This document shows, piece after piece, positions 24,108 through 34,146 of a stretch of DNA of 38,083 nt; within the stretch, counting starts at the first letter, position 1; each line of letters starts with the position of its first letter. The DNA lies in contig JALFGI010000031.1 in the NCBI GenBank assembly GCA_022777455.1, positions 1 through 38,083 of the forward strand, read 5' to 3'. The translations under genes were made by a program, and so were the position numbers. The notes beneath the pieces are model-generated. The model did not search any database. It worked only from the letters and a program-made list of their open reading frames with translations, and was not told where the DNA came from. Origin of the DNA: Clostridiales bacterium (GTDB lineage: Bacteria; Bacillota_A; Clostridia; Oscillospirales; Oscillospiraceae).

Positions 24108-24145
24108 TGCACCCCCTTGGTAAGAACCAGGGGGGTGCATTTTTC
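24108..24145 (+). terminator. Terminator after remB
   Basis: TGCACCCCCTTGG and CCAGGGGGGTGCA form the stem, followed by TTTTT, three bases after the stop. Confidence 0.9.
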
Positions 24146-24166
24146 ACTATTTTTCCTCCGCAAAAG

Positions 24167-24240
24167 CGTTACCGGGCGCCGCCCAGGAGTCCCGGATGAC
24201 ACACAGGCCCGGTGCGCATTATCTGCGGGCATTGCCCGCC
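24167..24240. repeat. Family C repeat, copy 1
   Basis: CGTTACCGGGC..CCCAGGAGTCCCGGA..GCCCGGTGCGC..TCTGCGGGCA.TGCCCGCC. A second copy is at 30192-30266. This one ends two bases before the glgA stop codon on the opposite strand. Confidence 0.75.
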
Positions 24241-24242
24241 CG

Positions 24243-25688
24243 CTACCAGGAGAGCATTTTGTGGAAGAGCTCCATGTAGCGCCCGGCGGGGACGTTCCAA
24301 CTGAAGTCCTGGCTCATCTCTCTGCGCTGCAGGGCATGGAAGCCGTCGGGGTTGTTGCGGTACAGGTTCAGGGCCCGCTCAATGGCCGCCAGGAAATCGT
24401 CGGCATTGTAGCTCTGGAAGGTGAAGCCCAGGCCGCCCTCGCCGTTTTCGTCGCAGGGGGGCACCGTGTCCTTCAGGCCGCCGGTGGCGTGAACCACGGG
24501 CACCGTGCCGTAGCGCATGGCGTTCATCTGGCTCAGGCCGCAGGGCTCGGACTTGGAGGGCATCAGATAGATGTCCGCGCCGGCGTACATTCTTGCCGCC
24601 AGGCCCAAGTTGAAGGTGATCTTCGCCGCCACCTGGTCCGGGAACTGACCCGCCAGCTCCTTGAAGAAGGTCTCGTACTGGGGCTCGCCGGTGCCCAGAA
24701 TCAGCAGCTGGGCATCCTGCTCCCACATCAGCCGCCGGGCGATGTAGCACAGCAGATCCAGACCCTTGTGGCCGGCCAGTCTGGTGACCATCACCATCAG
24801 GGGCACGTTGGGCTTCACGGGCAGACCCACTTCCTCCTGCAGCTTGGCCTTCACAGCGGCCTTGCCTTCCACGAAGGTGTCGCTGTTGTAGTGGGCGGGC
24901 AGCGCCGGGTCGGTTTCGGGATTGAAGGTGCCAACGTCGATGCCGTTGGTGATGCCGGTGAGCTTCCAGGCAGCGCCGGCAATGATGTTGTCCAGACCGT
25001 GGGCGTAGTAGGGATACATCAGCTCCCGGGCGTAGGTCTCGGACACGGTGGTCACCATGTCGCAGCACTCAATGCCGCCCTTCATCATGTTCACGGAGTT
25101 GTTCATATCCAGCTTGCCCCGGTACTCCCAGGGCAGACCCAGCATATCATCGAAGAAGTCCGCCCGGGCCCAGCCCTGGTATTCGATGTTGTGGATGGTG
25201 TACATCACCCGGGTGCCGGGGAACTGCTCGTGATACACCGCCTTCAGGTACACGGGAATCAGGCCGGTCTGCCAGTCGTTGCACTGGATGATGTCCGGGA
25301 TGAAGTCCAGAGCCACCATGGCGTCCATGCAGCCACGGGAGAAGAAGGCGAAGCGCTCGCCGTCGTCCAGATCACCGTAAATCTGCCCGGGACGGCCACC
25401 GAAATAATACTCGTTGTCCAGGAAGTACACCTGCACCCCGTCGGCCCGGCCGGTGAGCTTGAATACGGCGCAGTACTGCTGCCGCCAGCCAAGGCGCACC
25501 CGGAACTCGGCCACCTTTTCGGTGACGTAAGCGGCGTTGTTTTTGATCTTATAGTAATAGGGCAGGAACAGAGCCACCTCGTTGCCCTCAATCCGCTGCA
25601 GCGCGGCGGGCAGTGCCTCCATCACGTCGCCAAGGCCGCCGGACTTGGCATAGGGAGCGCCTTCGGAGGCGCAGACGGCAATTCTCAT
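24243..25688 (-). CDS. glgA: Glycogen synthase (GT5)
   Basis: A 481-residue protein of normal length. The ADP-glucose-binding loop is KSGGLGDVMEALP, the K-x-GGL motif of bacterial glycogen/starch synthases, at residues about 15-27. Other GT5 blocks are DIIQCNDWQTGLIPVYLK, TIHNIEYQGWA and the GT-B C-terminal SKSEPCGLSQMNAMRYGTVPVV (donor-site Glu). It extends alpha-1,4-glucan from ADP-glucose. The start codon overlaps the glgD stop by 4 nt. It is the last gene of glgC-glgD-glgA; branching enzyme and phosphorylase genes are not in the window. Confidence 0.95.
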   Translation of the reverse strand: MRIAVCASEGAPYAKSGGLGDVMEALPAALQRIEGNEVALFLPYYYKIKNNAAYVTEKVAEFRVRLGWRQQYCAVFKLTGRADGVQVYFLDNEYYFGGRPGQIYGDLDDGERFAFFSRGCMDAMVALDFIPDIIQCNDWQTGLIPVYLKAVYHEQFPGTRVMYTIHNIEYQGWARADFFDDMLGLPWEYRGKLDMNNSVNMMKGGIECCDMVTTVSETYARELMYPYYAHGLDNIIAGAAWKLTGITNGIDVGTFNPETDPALPAHYNSDTFVEGKAAVKAKLQEEVGLPVKPNVPLMVMVTRLAGHKGLDLLCYIARRLMWEQDAQLLILGTGEPQYETFFKELAGQFPDQVAAKITFNLGLAARMYAGADIYLMPSKSEPCGLSQMNAMRYGTVPVVHATGGLKDTVPPCDENGEGGLGFTFQSYNADDFLAAIERALNLYRNNPDGFHALQRREMSQDFSWNVPAGRYMELFHKMLSW

Positions 25689-26794
25689 ACAATTTCCCCT
25701 CTCTTAATCACAATGGGATTGGCCTTGGTGCCAAAGAGCTTGGTGCCGGGGGTGACGGTGACGTTCTTATCCAGAATCACGTTCTTCAGCTCGCAGCCCG
25801 GGCCCACCACACCGTCGTTCATGATCACGCAGTTCTCCACGCTGGCGCCCTCGGCGATGGTCACCTGGCGGAACAGAACGGAGTTCTTCACCTTGCCGTC
25901 CAGCATGCAGCCGTCGGCCGCCACCACGTTCTCAATGTCACAGTTCTCGCCGTAGTAAGTGGGAACACGGTCGCGGACCTTGGTGTAGATGGGATGGGCG
26001 CCGTTGAACAGGCCGTCCCGGACATCCTTGTCCACCAGGGACAGGCTGTTCTGGAAGTATTCCTGGGTGGACTCATTGTACATGACAACACCCTCGAACT
26101 GGTAGGCGTTGACGGTGACCTTGCCGGCTCTCCAGCCGCCCATGACCAGATCCCGGTCCATATGGAACCAGTTCTTGGCAACCAGGGTCTTGACTTCCCG
26201 GATGAGCACCTGACGGCTCATGACGTAAATGTCCATGGAAGCCTGGTAGTTGGCGGGAGCGGCGTAGTCGCAGACCATGTCCTCCACCTGGCCGTCCTTG
26301 TCCAGCTTCAGGGCGAAGTCCATGACCTTCTTGCCGTTGCAGATGCCCTTGGTGGTGACCACGGTGATGTCCTTGCCGGAGGCGATGTGATCTGCCACCA
26401 CCTTGTTCAGGTCGATGTTGGCCAGGACGGCGGAGTCAATCATGATCACATAGTCGTCATCGCCGTACTCCAGGAAATCCATGTTGGAGGACAGGCTCTC
26501 CAGCTTGCCCCGGTAGGAGTGGCTGACGGAGGAGGCGTAGGGGGTGAGGAATTCCAGGCCGCCCTCGCCCAGCTCCAGGCCCCATTCCTCGCCGTCACCG
26601 ATGTGGTGCATCAAAGACTGGTAGCTGTAGCGGGCGATGATGCCCACATGGCGCACCCCGGCGAAGGCCAGGTTGGAAAGGCCGAAGTCCACCTGACGGT
26701 AGCGGCCGCCGAAGGGCAGGGAGGCCATGGTCCGTTTATTGGTCAGTTCACCGATGTTTCCGTCATTGGTGAAGATAATACCCATCACATTCAT
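25685..26794 (-). CDS. glgD: Glucose-1-phosphate adenylyltransferase-like subunit GlgD
   Basis: A 369-residue protein. It is homologous to GlgC, but the N-terminal catalytic GGxGxRL-xLT loop is degenerate (MNVMGIIFTNDGNIGELTN), while MASLPFGGRYRQVDFGLSN is kept. The C-terminal half has hexapeptide (left-handed beta-helix) strands, for example DCEIENVVAADG-like repeats. In Bacillota, GlgD forms a heteromer with GlgC and modulates activity; by itself it is poorly active. Start behind AAGGAGG. It is 14 nt after glgC and overlaps glgA. Confidence 0.93.
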   Translation of the reverse strand: MNVMGIIFTNDGNIGELTNKRTMASLPFGGRYRQVDFGLSNLAFAGVRHVGIIARYSYQSLMHHIGDGEEWGLELGEGGLEFLTPYASSVSHSYRGKLESLSSNMDFLEYGDDDYVIMIDSAVLANIDLNKVVADHIASGKDITVVTTKGICNGKKVMDFALKLDKDGQVEDMVCDYAAPANYQASMDIYVMSRQVLIREVKTLVAKNWFHMDRDLVMGGWRAGKVTVNAYQFEGVVMYNESTQEYFQNSLSLVDKDVRDGLFNGAHPIYTKVRDRVPTYYGENCDIENVVAADGCMLDGKVKNSVLFRQVTIAEGASVENCVIMNDGVVGPGCELKNVILDKNVTVTPGTKLFGTKANPIVIKRGEIV

Positions 26795-26808
26795 TTCTAC
26801 TTACCTCC

Positions 26809-27999
26809 TTACAGCATGGCGCCGGGAGCAAGCACGGCGTTCTCTTCAATCACAACGCCCTTGCCGGCAACGCTGATCTTCTTCGTTTCGTTGGGTTCAA
26901 AGGCGCCGCCCACCACGGCGTTGCGGCAGACCTTGGAGTCCTCGCCCAGAATGGCGTGACGAACGATGGCGCCGGGCTCCACAACCACGCCGGGCATGAC
27001 CACGCTGTCTTCAATCAGAGCGCCCTCGCCGATGGTGCAGCCCACGCTGACCACGCTGTGGCGCACGGTGCCGTAGACCTGGCAGCCCTCGGCCACGAAG
27101 GCATTGACGATCTTGGCGGAGGCATCAATGTAGCTGGAGGGCATAGCGGAGTTCCGGGCGTAGATTTTGGTGCGCTCGTCGCCCCGGATGTTGAACTCGG
27201 GGTTCTTGCCCAGCAGCTCCATGTTGGCTTCCCACAGGGAGTTGATGGTGCCCACGTCCTTCCAGTAGCCGTCGAAATTGTAGGCCATGAGCTTGTGGCC
27301 GTTCCCCAGGAGCATGGGGATGATGTTCTTGCCGAAGTCGTTGGAGGACTCGGGGTTCTCCTCGTCGGCGATCAGGGCTTCCCGCAGCACCTTCCAGGTG
27401 AAGCAGTAGATACCCATGGAGGCGTTGGTGGACTTGGGCTTCTTGGGCTTCTCCTCGAACTCATAAATGGTGTTGTCGGGGTTGGTGTTCAGGATGCCGA
27501 AGCGGGAGGCCTCCTCCAGGGGGACGTTACGCACGGCGATGGTGCAGGCGGCACCGTTTTTCTCGTGGTAGGCAACCATCTGGGAGTAGTCCATCTTGTA
27601 GATATGGTCACCGGAGAGGACCACCACATACTCGGGATCGAAGCGGTCGATGAAGTCGATGTTCTGATAGATGGCGTTGGCGGTACCCTTGTACCAGCCC
27701 TGCTTCTTGTCGTGGCGCTCGTAGGGAGGCAGGACCTGGGCGCAGCTGTGGGTTTTGTTCAGATTCCAGGGCTGGCCGTTGCCGATGTATTCATTCAGCT
27801 CCAGGGGCTGATACTGGGTGAGAATACCCACGGTGTCGATGCCGGAGTTGACACAGTTGGACAGGGGGAAATCAATAATACGGTACTTGCCGCCAAAGGG
27901 CACGGCAGGTTTGGCGGTTTTTTCCGTCAGAACATAGAGTCGGCTGCCCTGGCCACCGGCCAGAAGCATGGCGATGCAGCGTTTTTTCTGAAAATACAT
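26809..27999 (-). CDS. glgC: Glucose-1-phosphate adenylyltransferase, catalytic subunit
   Basis: A 396-residue protein. [39 protein letters not shown] is the nucleotidyltransferase loop, followed by [18 protein letters not shown] and the sugar-phosphate region [12 protein letters not shown]; the C-terminus is a beta-helix. It makes ADP-glucose from ATP and glucose-1-phosphate, the committed step of glycogen synthesis. I start at ATG 27999 rather than GTG 28005 because AAGGAGC is 8 nt before the ATG and only 2 nt before the GTG. It is the first gene of the operon. In the [13 protein letters not shown] loop the usual Pro before LT is Val. Confidence 0.95.
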   Translation of the reverse strand: MYFQKKRCIAMLLAGGQGSRLYVLTEKTAKPAVPFGGKYRIIDFPLSNCVNSGIDTVGILTQYQPLELNEYIGNGQPWNLNKTHSCAQVLPPYERHDKKQGWYKGTANAIYQNIDFIDRFDPEYVVVLSGDHIYKMDYSQMVAYHEKNGAACTIAVRNVPLEEASRFGILNTNPDNTIYEFEEKPKKPKSTNASMGIYCFTWKVLREALIADEENPESSNDFGKNIIPMLLGNGHKLMAYNFDGYWKDVGTINSLWEANMELLGKNPEFNIRGDERTKIYARNSAMPSSYIDASAKIVNAFVAEGCQVYGTVRHSVVSVGCTIGEGALIEDSVVMPGVVVEPGAIVRHAILGEDSKVCRNAVVGGAFEPNETKKISVAGKGVVIEENAVLAPGAML

Positions 28000-28268
28000 G
28001 GTCACAGCTCCTTATGTAAGTGAAATTTGCGCTCGTTGCGAGGGCATAGCACGCCCACAAATAACATACCACATTTTTTTCAAATAAAAAAGTGACAAAT
28101 TACCTAAAATATGAACGAATTTTTTTGCAAAGTGCATAAAATTTTCAGCATCCACCCCAGGGAGATATGGCAAGTTTCAACATGATTTTCCGGATTATTC
28201 CTGTTTCCACGAAAAACGCGCCGGACAACCGAAAATTTTCGTAACCTGGTACCGATAAATACCCAGCC
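28000..28268. other. Leader and upstream region of the glg operon
   Basis: AT-rich between 28060 and 28140, as expected for a promoter region. Candidate -10-like words occur on the minus strand (GGTATGTTAT), but no clear -35/-10 pair was found. A small hairpin, GGGCGTGCTATGCCC, lies in the leader. No gene. Confidence 0.4.
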
Positions 28269-28372
28269 ACTGTAGGGGCGGCTCTCAGCCGCCCGCGCGG
28301 TACAGCCTCACAATGGTTAGCAAGGTAGGGCGAATCCGTACCGGCTTACCACCTGTTGCCATTCAACCGGAG
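28269..28372. repeat. Truncated family B repeat (B9)
   Basis: The left end CACTGTAGGGGCGGCTCTC and the core (GTAGGGCGAATCCGTACCGG, then GCCATTCAACCGG) are present, but the inverted right end is missing before the arabinofuranosidase stop. Confidence 0.7.
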
Positions 28373-28408
28373 AACCGTGGGCGAATTTTCAAATCAAAAT
28401 GCTGCACC

Positions 28409-29950
<1,542 letters not shown>

Positions 29951-29961
29951 TTATAAACGAT

Positions 29962-30179
29962 AAATTGTTGTTTCGTGGGCAGATACGGCGGCACCCCTTG
30001 GCTCTCCCTTTGGGAGAGCTGGCAGCCGAACAGGCTGACTGAGAGGGTACCGCAGTAAGATAAATGCAACTGGAATCACAAACCATGCTACCCTCTCAGG
30101 GGCGCCCCTTACGGGGCAGCCAGCTCCCCCAGAGGGGGAGCCAAGGGGTGCGTCAATCCCTGCCCACAAATTACAATTT
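29962..30179. repeat. Family A element (A4)
   Basis: The left end AAATTGTTGTTTCGTG is degenerate, the right end CAAATTACAATTT intact. The core is in the same orientation as A2/A3/A6. Confidence 0.8.
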
Positions 30180-30191
30180 GGCGTGCAGAAA

Positions 30192-30266
30192 CGTTACCGG
30201 GCTTTACCCAGGAGTCCCGGAGAATACACCAGCCCGGTGCGCCATTGTCTGCGGGCACTGCCCGCC
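30192..30266. repeat. Family C repeat, copy 2, bordered by family A-type ends
   Basis: CGTTACCGGGCTTTACCCAG to GGGCACTGCCCGCC. Left neighbour AATTACAATTTGGCG and right neighbour AAATTACAATTT are A-type terminal motifs, so this C core sits in an A shell. Confidence 0.75.
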
Positions 30267-30316
30267 AAATTACAATTTTATACTAATCCCTCCGGGGATG
30301 GATGTCAAGCATCCTC

Positions 30317-30344
30317 TTGCAAAACGGAAAAAACATGGTATAAT
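30317..30344 (+). promoter_or_regulatory. Promoter of the PanT-like gene, with a 127-nt GC-rich leader
   Basis: TTGCAA (30317-30322), 16-nt spacer, TATAAT (30339-30344). The leader 30351-30477 is strongly structured: TTCC-TTCG-GGAA (30391 region) within GCCGC...GCGGC, then GGCCGCCCGGGGAGGC. No riboswitch class was recognised. Confidence 0.75.
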
Positions 30345-30477
30345 AGGGGCGCTGTGTCCGGGTGACGGAGCCGCGCGGTATTCCTTCGGGAAACGGCAGC
30401 GGCGCAAAGGCCGCCCGGGGAGGCAAAATAAACATGCGTTGTATCCCCATCGGGAACGACAGCAGGAGGAATTGAAT

Positions 30478-31101
30478 ATGAAAAAACAAGGCATGAACGT
30501 CCACACGCTGACCCAGCTGGCCCTTTTGGTGGCGCTGGAGCTGGTCATGGCTAACACCCCCCTGGGTATGATCCCCATCGGGCCCATCAACGCCAGTCTG
30601 CTCACCATCCCCGTGGCCATTGGCGCCATGCTCTTAGGCCCCGCCGCCGGCGCCATGATGGGTGCCATTTTCGGGGCCACCAGCTTTCTCAACGCCGTCC
30701 AGGGCAAAAGCGCCCTGGGCATCGCCCTGATGAACGTCAGCCCCGTGGGGTATTTTGTCCAGGCTGTCATCGGCCGGATTCTCTGCGGACTGTGCTGCGC
30801 ATTGATCTACATGGGTGTGAAGAAGCTGCTCCCCGGCCGCAGGAAGCTGTGCTGCGGCATCGGCGCCCTGGCGGCCCCGCTGCTCAACACCTTCTTCTAC
30901 ATGGGATTCATGATGCTGCTGTTTTACCATACGGAGTTCATCCAGAGCAAAGCCGCTGCCCTGGGTGCCGGAAATCCCATCACCCTGATTTTCGCCATGG
31001 TAGGCGTCCAGGGCCTGGGTGAGGCCGTGATCTGCTGTGTCATCGCCACCGCCATCACCGTCCCGCTGCTGCATTACCTGGAAACCAAAAAAGTTAAATA
31101 A
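30478..31101 (+). CDS. ECF transporter S component, probable pantothenate transporter (PanT-like)
   Basis: A 207-residue protein with an ATG behind AGCAGGAGGAATTGA. Six hydrophobic segments; the block TPLGMIPIGPINASLLTIPVAIGAMLLGPAAGAMMGAIFGATS is the pattern of the pantothenate-type S components I know (TPLGFIPIGPI...TxxHIPVIxGAI). S components confer vitamin binding; EcfA/A'/T are elsewhere. Context supports the substrate: coaBC and coaX, two genes that use pantothenate, follow within 2 kb. The long upstream open frame is made of repeats and leader and is rejected. Substrate assignment is inference. Confidence 0.75.
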   Translation: MKKQGMNVHTLTQLALLVALELVMANTPLGMIPIGPINASLLTIPVAIGAMLLGPAAGAMMGAIFGATSFLNAVQGKSALGIALMNVSPVGYFVQAVIGRILCGLCCALIYMGVKKLLPGRRKLCCGIGALAAPLLNTFFYMGFMMLLFYHTEFIQSKAAALGAGNPITLIFAMVGVQGLGEAVICCVIATAITVPLLHYLETKKVK

Positions 31102-31110
31102 AATGCCAAA

Positions 31111-31140
31111 AAGGAGTGCCTCGGCACTCCTTTTGTTTTA
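31111..31140 (+). terminator. Terminator of the PanT-like gene
   Basis: AAGGAGTGCC-TC-GGCACTCCTT followed by TTGTTTT. Confidence 0.9.
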
Positions 31141-31374
31141 TGTGCATATCGGCCTCACTCAGCAATCGGACAAATTGTAATTTGGCGTACCGGAACCGAC
31201 GCGCCCCTTGGCTCCCCCTCTGGGGGAGCTGGCTGCCCCGTAAGGGGCAGACTGAGAGGGCAACACGCAACTTTTCCTTCTCTGCGGCACCCTCTCAGTC
31301 AGCCTGTCGGCTGCCAGCTCTCCCAAAGGGAGAGCCAAGGGGTGCTGCCGTATCAGCCCGCCAAATTTCAATTT
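31141..31374. repeat. Family A element (A5), inverted orientation, with outer shell
   Basis: The shell TGTGCATATCGGCCTCACTC precedes CAAATTGTAATTTGGCG (31171 on); the right end is GCCAAATTTCAATTT. The orientation matches A1 and is opposite to A4 and A6. It lies between the ends of the PanT-like gene and coaBC. Confidence 0.8.
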
Positions 31375-31426
31375 ACCTGTTTGCCGACAGCACGCAAAAT
31401 TGTGGATGCTGCAAGCCTGGCAGGAT

Positions 31427-32626
31427 TTATGTTCGCATTTTCTGAATCTCATCCAGCAGCTTCCCGGCCACCTCATCCTTGCCCATGAGGGGCAGCTCTT
31501 TGATTTCGTCCCGGGTGATCAGGGTGACCACGTTGGTCTCCACCCCGAAGCCGGCACCCTGGGTTTTCAGATTGTTGGCCACAATCATGTCCAGGCCCTT
31601 TTTAATGAGCTTGCCCCGGCTGTTATCCAGCATGTTCTCCGTCTCCATGGAGAAGCCGCAGACGAAAAGTCCTTCGTGACGATTTTCGCTGACCCAGGCC
31701 AGGATATCCGCCGTGCGCTCCAAGGGGATGGACAGCTCCCCATCCTTCTTTTTCAGCTTCTCGTCGGCCACCGTGGCGGGGCGGTAGTCGGCAACGGCGG
31801 CGGCTTTGATGAGAATGTCCGTCTGCGGCAGCGCTGCCTGCACCGCCTCCAGCATGTCCTGGGCGGTGATGATTGGCACCAGCTTCACCCCCGGCACCGG
31901 CTTCAGCGCCACCGGGCCGGAGATCAGGGTGACCTCCGCCCCCCTCAGCATGGCCTCCCGGGCGATGGCGTAGCCCATTTTCCCGGAGGAATGGTTGGTG
32001 AGGAACCGCACCGGGTCCAGGCTCTCCTGGGTGGGGCCGGCGGTGACGGTGACATGGACCCCCAGCAAGTCCTTTTCCCTGGCCAGCTCCCGGGCGATGG
32101 CATCCAGCAGTACCTCCGGCTCCGGCAGCTTGCCGCTGCCCACATCCTTGCAGGCCAGCAGCCCCACGGCGGGCTGGATGATGCCGAAGCCGTAGTGCGC
32201 CAGCGTTTTCAGATTGTCTTGGGTGATGGGATTTTCCAGCATGGCGGTGTTCATGGCCGGGGCCACCAGCTTTTTGCATTTGGCGGCCAGAACGGTGGTG
32301 GTGAGCATATCGTCCGCCTGACCGTGGGCCAGCTTCGCAATCACATTGGCGGTGGCGGGGGCAATGAGGATCAGATCCGCCGCCTTGGCCAGGGAAATGT
32401 GGGCCACGTCGTACTGAAAGTTCCGGTCGAAGGTGTCCACAATGCACCGGTTGTTGGTCAGGGTTTCAAAGGTCAGCGGGGTGATAAACTCCGTGGCGTT
32501 TTTCGTCATGATCACATGGACGTTTGCCCCGGCCTTGCGCAGACCGCTTGCCACATTTGCCATTTTGTAGGCGGCAATTCCCCCGGTAATGCCAAGAATC
32601 ACCGTTTTTCCTGTTAGTTTTTCCAT
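31427..32626 (-). CDS. coaBC: Bifunctional phosphopantothenoylcysteine decarboxylase / phosphopantothenate-cysteine ligase
   Basis: A 399-residue protein of normal length. The CoaC half (1-185) is a flavoprotein with GITGGIAAYKMANV at the N-terminus, the PAMN motif (VAPAMNTAM) and a Cys-containing substrate clamp, GLLACKDVGSGKLPEPE. The CoaB half (about 190-399) has the nucleotide motif VTAGPTQESLDPVRFLTNHSSGKMG and KAAAVADYRP, then EKLKKKDGE and MIVANNLKTQGAGFG. It makes 4'-phosphopantetheine from 4'-phosphopantothenate, Cys and CTP. It faces the PanT-like gene and is divergent from coaX. The ribosome binding site is weak (AGGTG). Confidence 0.95.
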   Translation of the reverse strand: MEKLTGKTVILGITGGIAAYKMANVASGLRKAGANVHVIMTKNATEFITPLTFETLTNNRCIVDTFDRNFQYDVAHISLAKAADLILIAPATANVIAKLAHGQADDMLTTTVLAAKCKKLVAPAMNTAMLENPITQDNLKTLAHYGFGIIQPAVGLLACKDVGSGKLPEPEVLLDAIARELAREKDLLGVHVTVTAGPTQESLDPVRFLTNHSSGKMGYAIAREAMLRGAEVTLISGPVALKPVPGVKLVPIITAQDMLEAVQAALPQTDILIKAAAVADYRPATVADEKLKKKDGELSIPLERTADILAWVSENRHEGLFVCGFSMETENMLDNSRGKLIKKGLDMIVANNLKTQGAGFGVETNVVTLITRDEIKELPLMGKDEVAGKLLDEIQKMRT

Positions 32627-32661
32627 TGCTTACACCTGTTTTCCACGATATTGTATTATTT

Positions 32662-32880
32662 CAAATTGTAATTTGGCGGGCAGATACGGCAGCACCCCTT
32701 GGCTCTCCCTTTGGGAGAGCTGTCAGCCGAACAGGCTGACTGAGAGGGTGCCGCAGAGAAGGAAATACCATCTTAATATGCTGCGTGTTGCCCTCTCAGG
32801 TGAGCCCCTTACGGGGCAGCCAGCTCCCCCAGAGGGGGAGCCAAGTGGTGCGTCGGTTCCGGTACGCCAAATTACAATTT
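32662..32880. repeat. Family A element (A6) between coaBC and coaX
   Basis: Ends CAAATTGTAATTTGGCGGG and inverted GCCAAATTACAATTT; same core orientation as A2-A4. It lies immediately upstream of coaBC on the other strand, so the coaBC promoter may lie in or behind it. Confidence 0.85.
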
Positions 32881-32938
32881 ACCGATTTGCTTTCCAAATC
32901 CATCCTATATTTTAGAAAGTATACCAAAATTATTCCCA

Positions 32939-32972
32939 TTTGGCAACCGATCTGCGAAAAGTATTTGCCAAT
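32939..32972. promoter_or_regulatory. Inverted repeat overlapping the coaX -35 region
   Basis: TTTGGCAA at the left and TTGCCAAT at the right (the latter overlapping the -35) are separated by about 18 bp. It could be an operator; no regulator is known. Confidence 0.35.
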
Positions 32973-32993
32973 CATTACACCTGGGGTTATAAT
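32965..32993 (+). promoter_or_regulatory. Promoter of coaX
   Basis: TTGCCA (32965-32970), 17-nt spacer, TATAAT (32988-32993), 32 nt before the start codon. Confidence 0.8.
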
Positions 32994-33024
32994 AGCGCCA
33001 AACCATACAAAGCAGGGATTTTTC

Positions 33025-33777
33025 ATGATTGTTGTGATTGACATCGGCAACAGCACCGCCGTGCTGTCCGGAATTGAACGGGATCAGGTGGTATTCACCG
33101 GCGAGGTGGTAACCGACCGCAGCTTCGGAACGACGGAATACACCCGTCTGCTCCGGCCCATCCTGGAGGGGAAAAGGTGTGAAGGGGCCATTCTTTCCAG
33201 CGTGGTGCCCCAGATCACCCAGGCCATGCTCCAGGCGGCGGAGACCATTCTGGGAGTGCGGCCCATGCTGGTGGGCCCGGAGACGAAAACCGGCCTTCGG
33301 GTGGACGTACCGGAGCCCGACAAGGTGGGCCGGGACCGGCTGGTGGATGCCGCCTGGGCGGCGGAGCACTTCCCCCTGCCCGCCGTCACCGCGGATTTGG
33401 GCACGGCCACCACAATGAATCTGGTGCTGCCCGGGAAAATCTTCGCCGGGGGCATCATCTGCGCCGGACTCCAGACCAGCCTGAACGCTTTGCACCAGCG
33501 GGCCGCCCAGCTGCCCCAGCTGGAGCTGGAAATCCCGACGCGGATTGTGGGAAAGAACACGGCGGAGTGTATGCTCTCCGGCGCCGTGGCCGGCACCGCC
33601 GCCATGATCGACGGATTGGTTTCTTCCATCGAGGAGGAGCTGGGCACCCCGGTGACCTTGCTGCTCACCGGCGGCGGCGGAAAATACGTCACGAATTTCC
33701 TGCGCCACAACCACACCTTCGACCCGGATATGACCCGCAAGGGACTGGCATTGCTGTACCGGCTGAACTCCAAATAA
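33025..33777 (+). CDS. coaX: Type III pantothenate kinase
   Basis: A 250-residue protein of normal length. VVIDIGNSTAVLSG is the phosphate-binding DxGNT-type motif, followed by VGRDRLVDAAWAAEH, VTADLGTATTMNLV and the C-terminal LLLTGGGGKYVTNFL. It phosphorylates pantothenate, the first step of CoA synthesis; type III enzymes need a monovalent cation and are not CoA-inhibited. The ATG follows AGCAGGGATTTTTC. Its last 61 bp (from 33718) are duplicated at 35370-35430 behind the acyltransferase island, so the present 3' end may have been supplied or copied by that island. No terminator follows directly. Confidence 0.93.
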   Translation: MIVVIDIGNSTAVLSGIERDQVVFTGEVVTDRSFGTTEYTRLLRPILEGKRCEGAILSSVVPQITQAMLQAAETILGVRPMLVGPETKTGLRVDVPEPDKVGRDRLVDAAWAAEHFPLPAVTADLGTATTMNLVLPGKIFAGGIICAGLQTSLNALHQRAAQLPQLELEIPTRIVGKNTAECMLSGAVAGTAAMIDGLVSSIEEELGTPVTLLLTGGGGKYVTNFLRHNHTFDPDMTRKGLALLYRLNSK

Positions 33778-33778
33778 A
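33718..33778 (+). repeat. Direct repeat, copy 1 (3' end of coaX)
   Basis: 61 bp starting TTCGACCCGGATATGACCCG and ending at the coaX stop region (AAATAAA). It matches 35370-35430 apart from a few bases: two single changes and a cluster just before the stop. Confidence 0.85.
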
Positions 33779-33790
33779 GGCGATTGTGGC

Positions 33791-33885
33791 AGGTTGAATG
33801 GTATGCAATTCACCCCGACGCGTAGGGGACGGGTTTCCCGTCCCGATTCTGTAACATAAACGGGAGGCGCCTCCCCTACAGTGGG
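33791..33885. repeat. Diverged family B repeat (B10)
   Basis: Core words GGTTGAATGGTATGCAATTC, then CGTAGGGGACGGGTTTCCCG and the right end GGGAGGCGCCTCCCCTACAGT. It lies directly after coaX at the left edge of the low-GC island. Confidence 0.65.
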
Positions 33886-33941
33886 TGTGGTACAAAGATA
33901 CGCAAAAAGTCCCCGGGAAGTGCGGTGGCTATAAGACAGTG

Positions 33942-33978
33942 AACAGCCACAGTATGCACGCCTGTGGCTGTTTTTGTT
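33942..33978 (+). terminator. Strong intrinsic terminator in the coaX-acyltransferase gap
   Basis: CAGCCACAG (33944-33952) and CTGTGGCTG (33962-33970), followed by TTTTTGTT. It could end the coaX transcript. The remaining stretch 33979-34146 shows no supported gene; short frames there have no family likeness. Confidence 0.85.
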
Positions 33979-34146
33979 CTATCCGGTCATGCGGCAATAG
34001 GAAGGAGAACAGATCTGCCAATGGAAATCCGTGGAGGGAGACGAATGCGGATGGAAATATTGAAAATTGTACTGGTTACGTACAAAGGGCAATAAATCCC
34101 GTACTTCATTTGTTCCGAAAAAGAGATGAAGAAAGAGAGAAGGAAA

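Noticed and set aside
24167..24240. tRNA-like fold in the family C repeat
   Set aside because: No CCA end, no T-loop GTTCRA and no anticodon arm with conserved bases.
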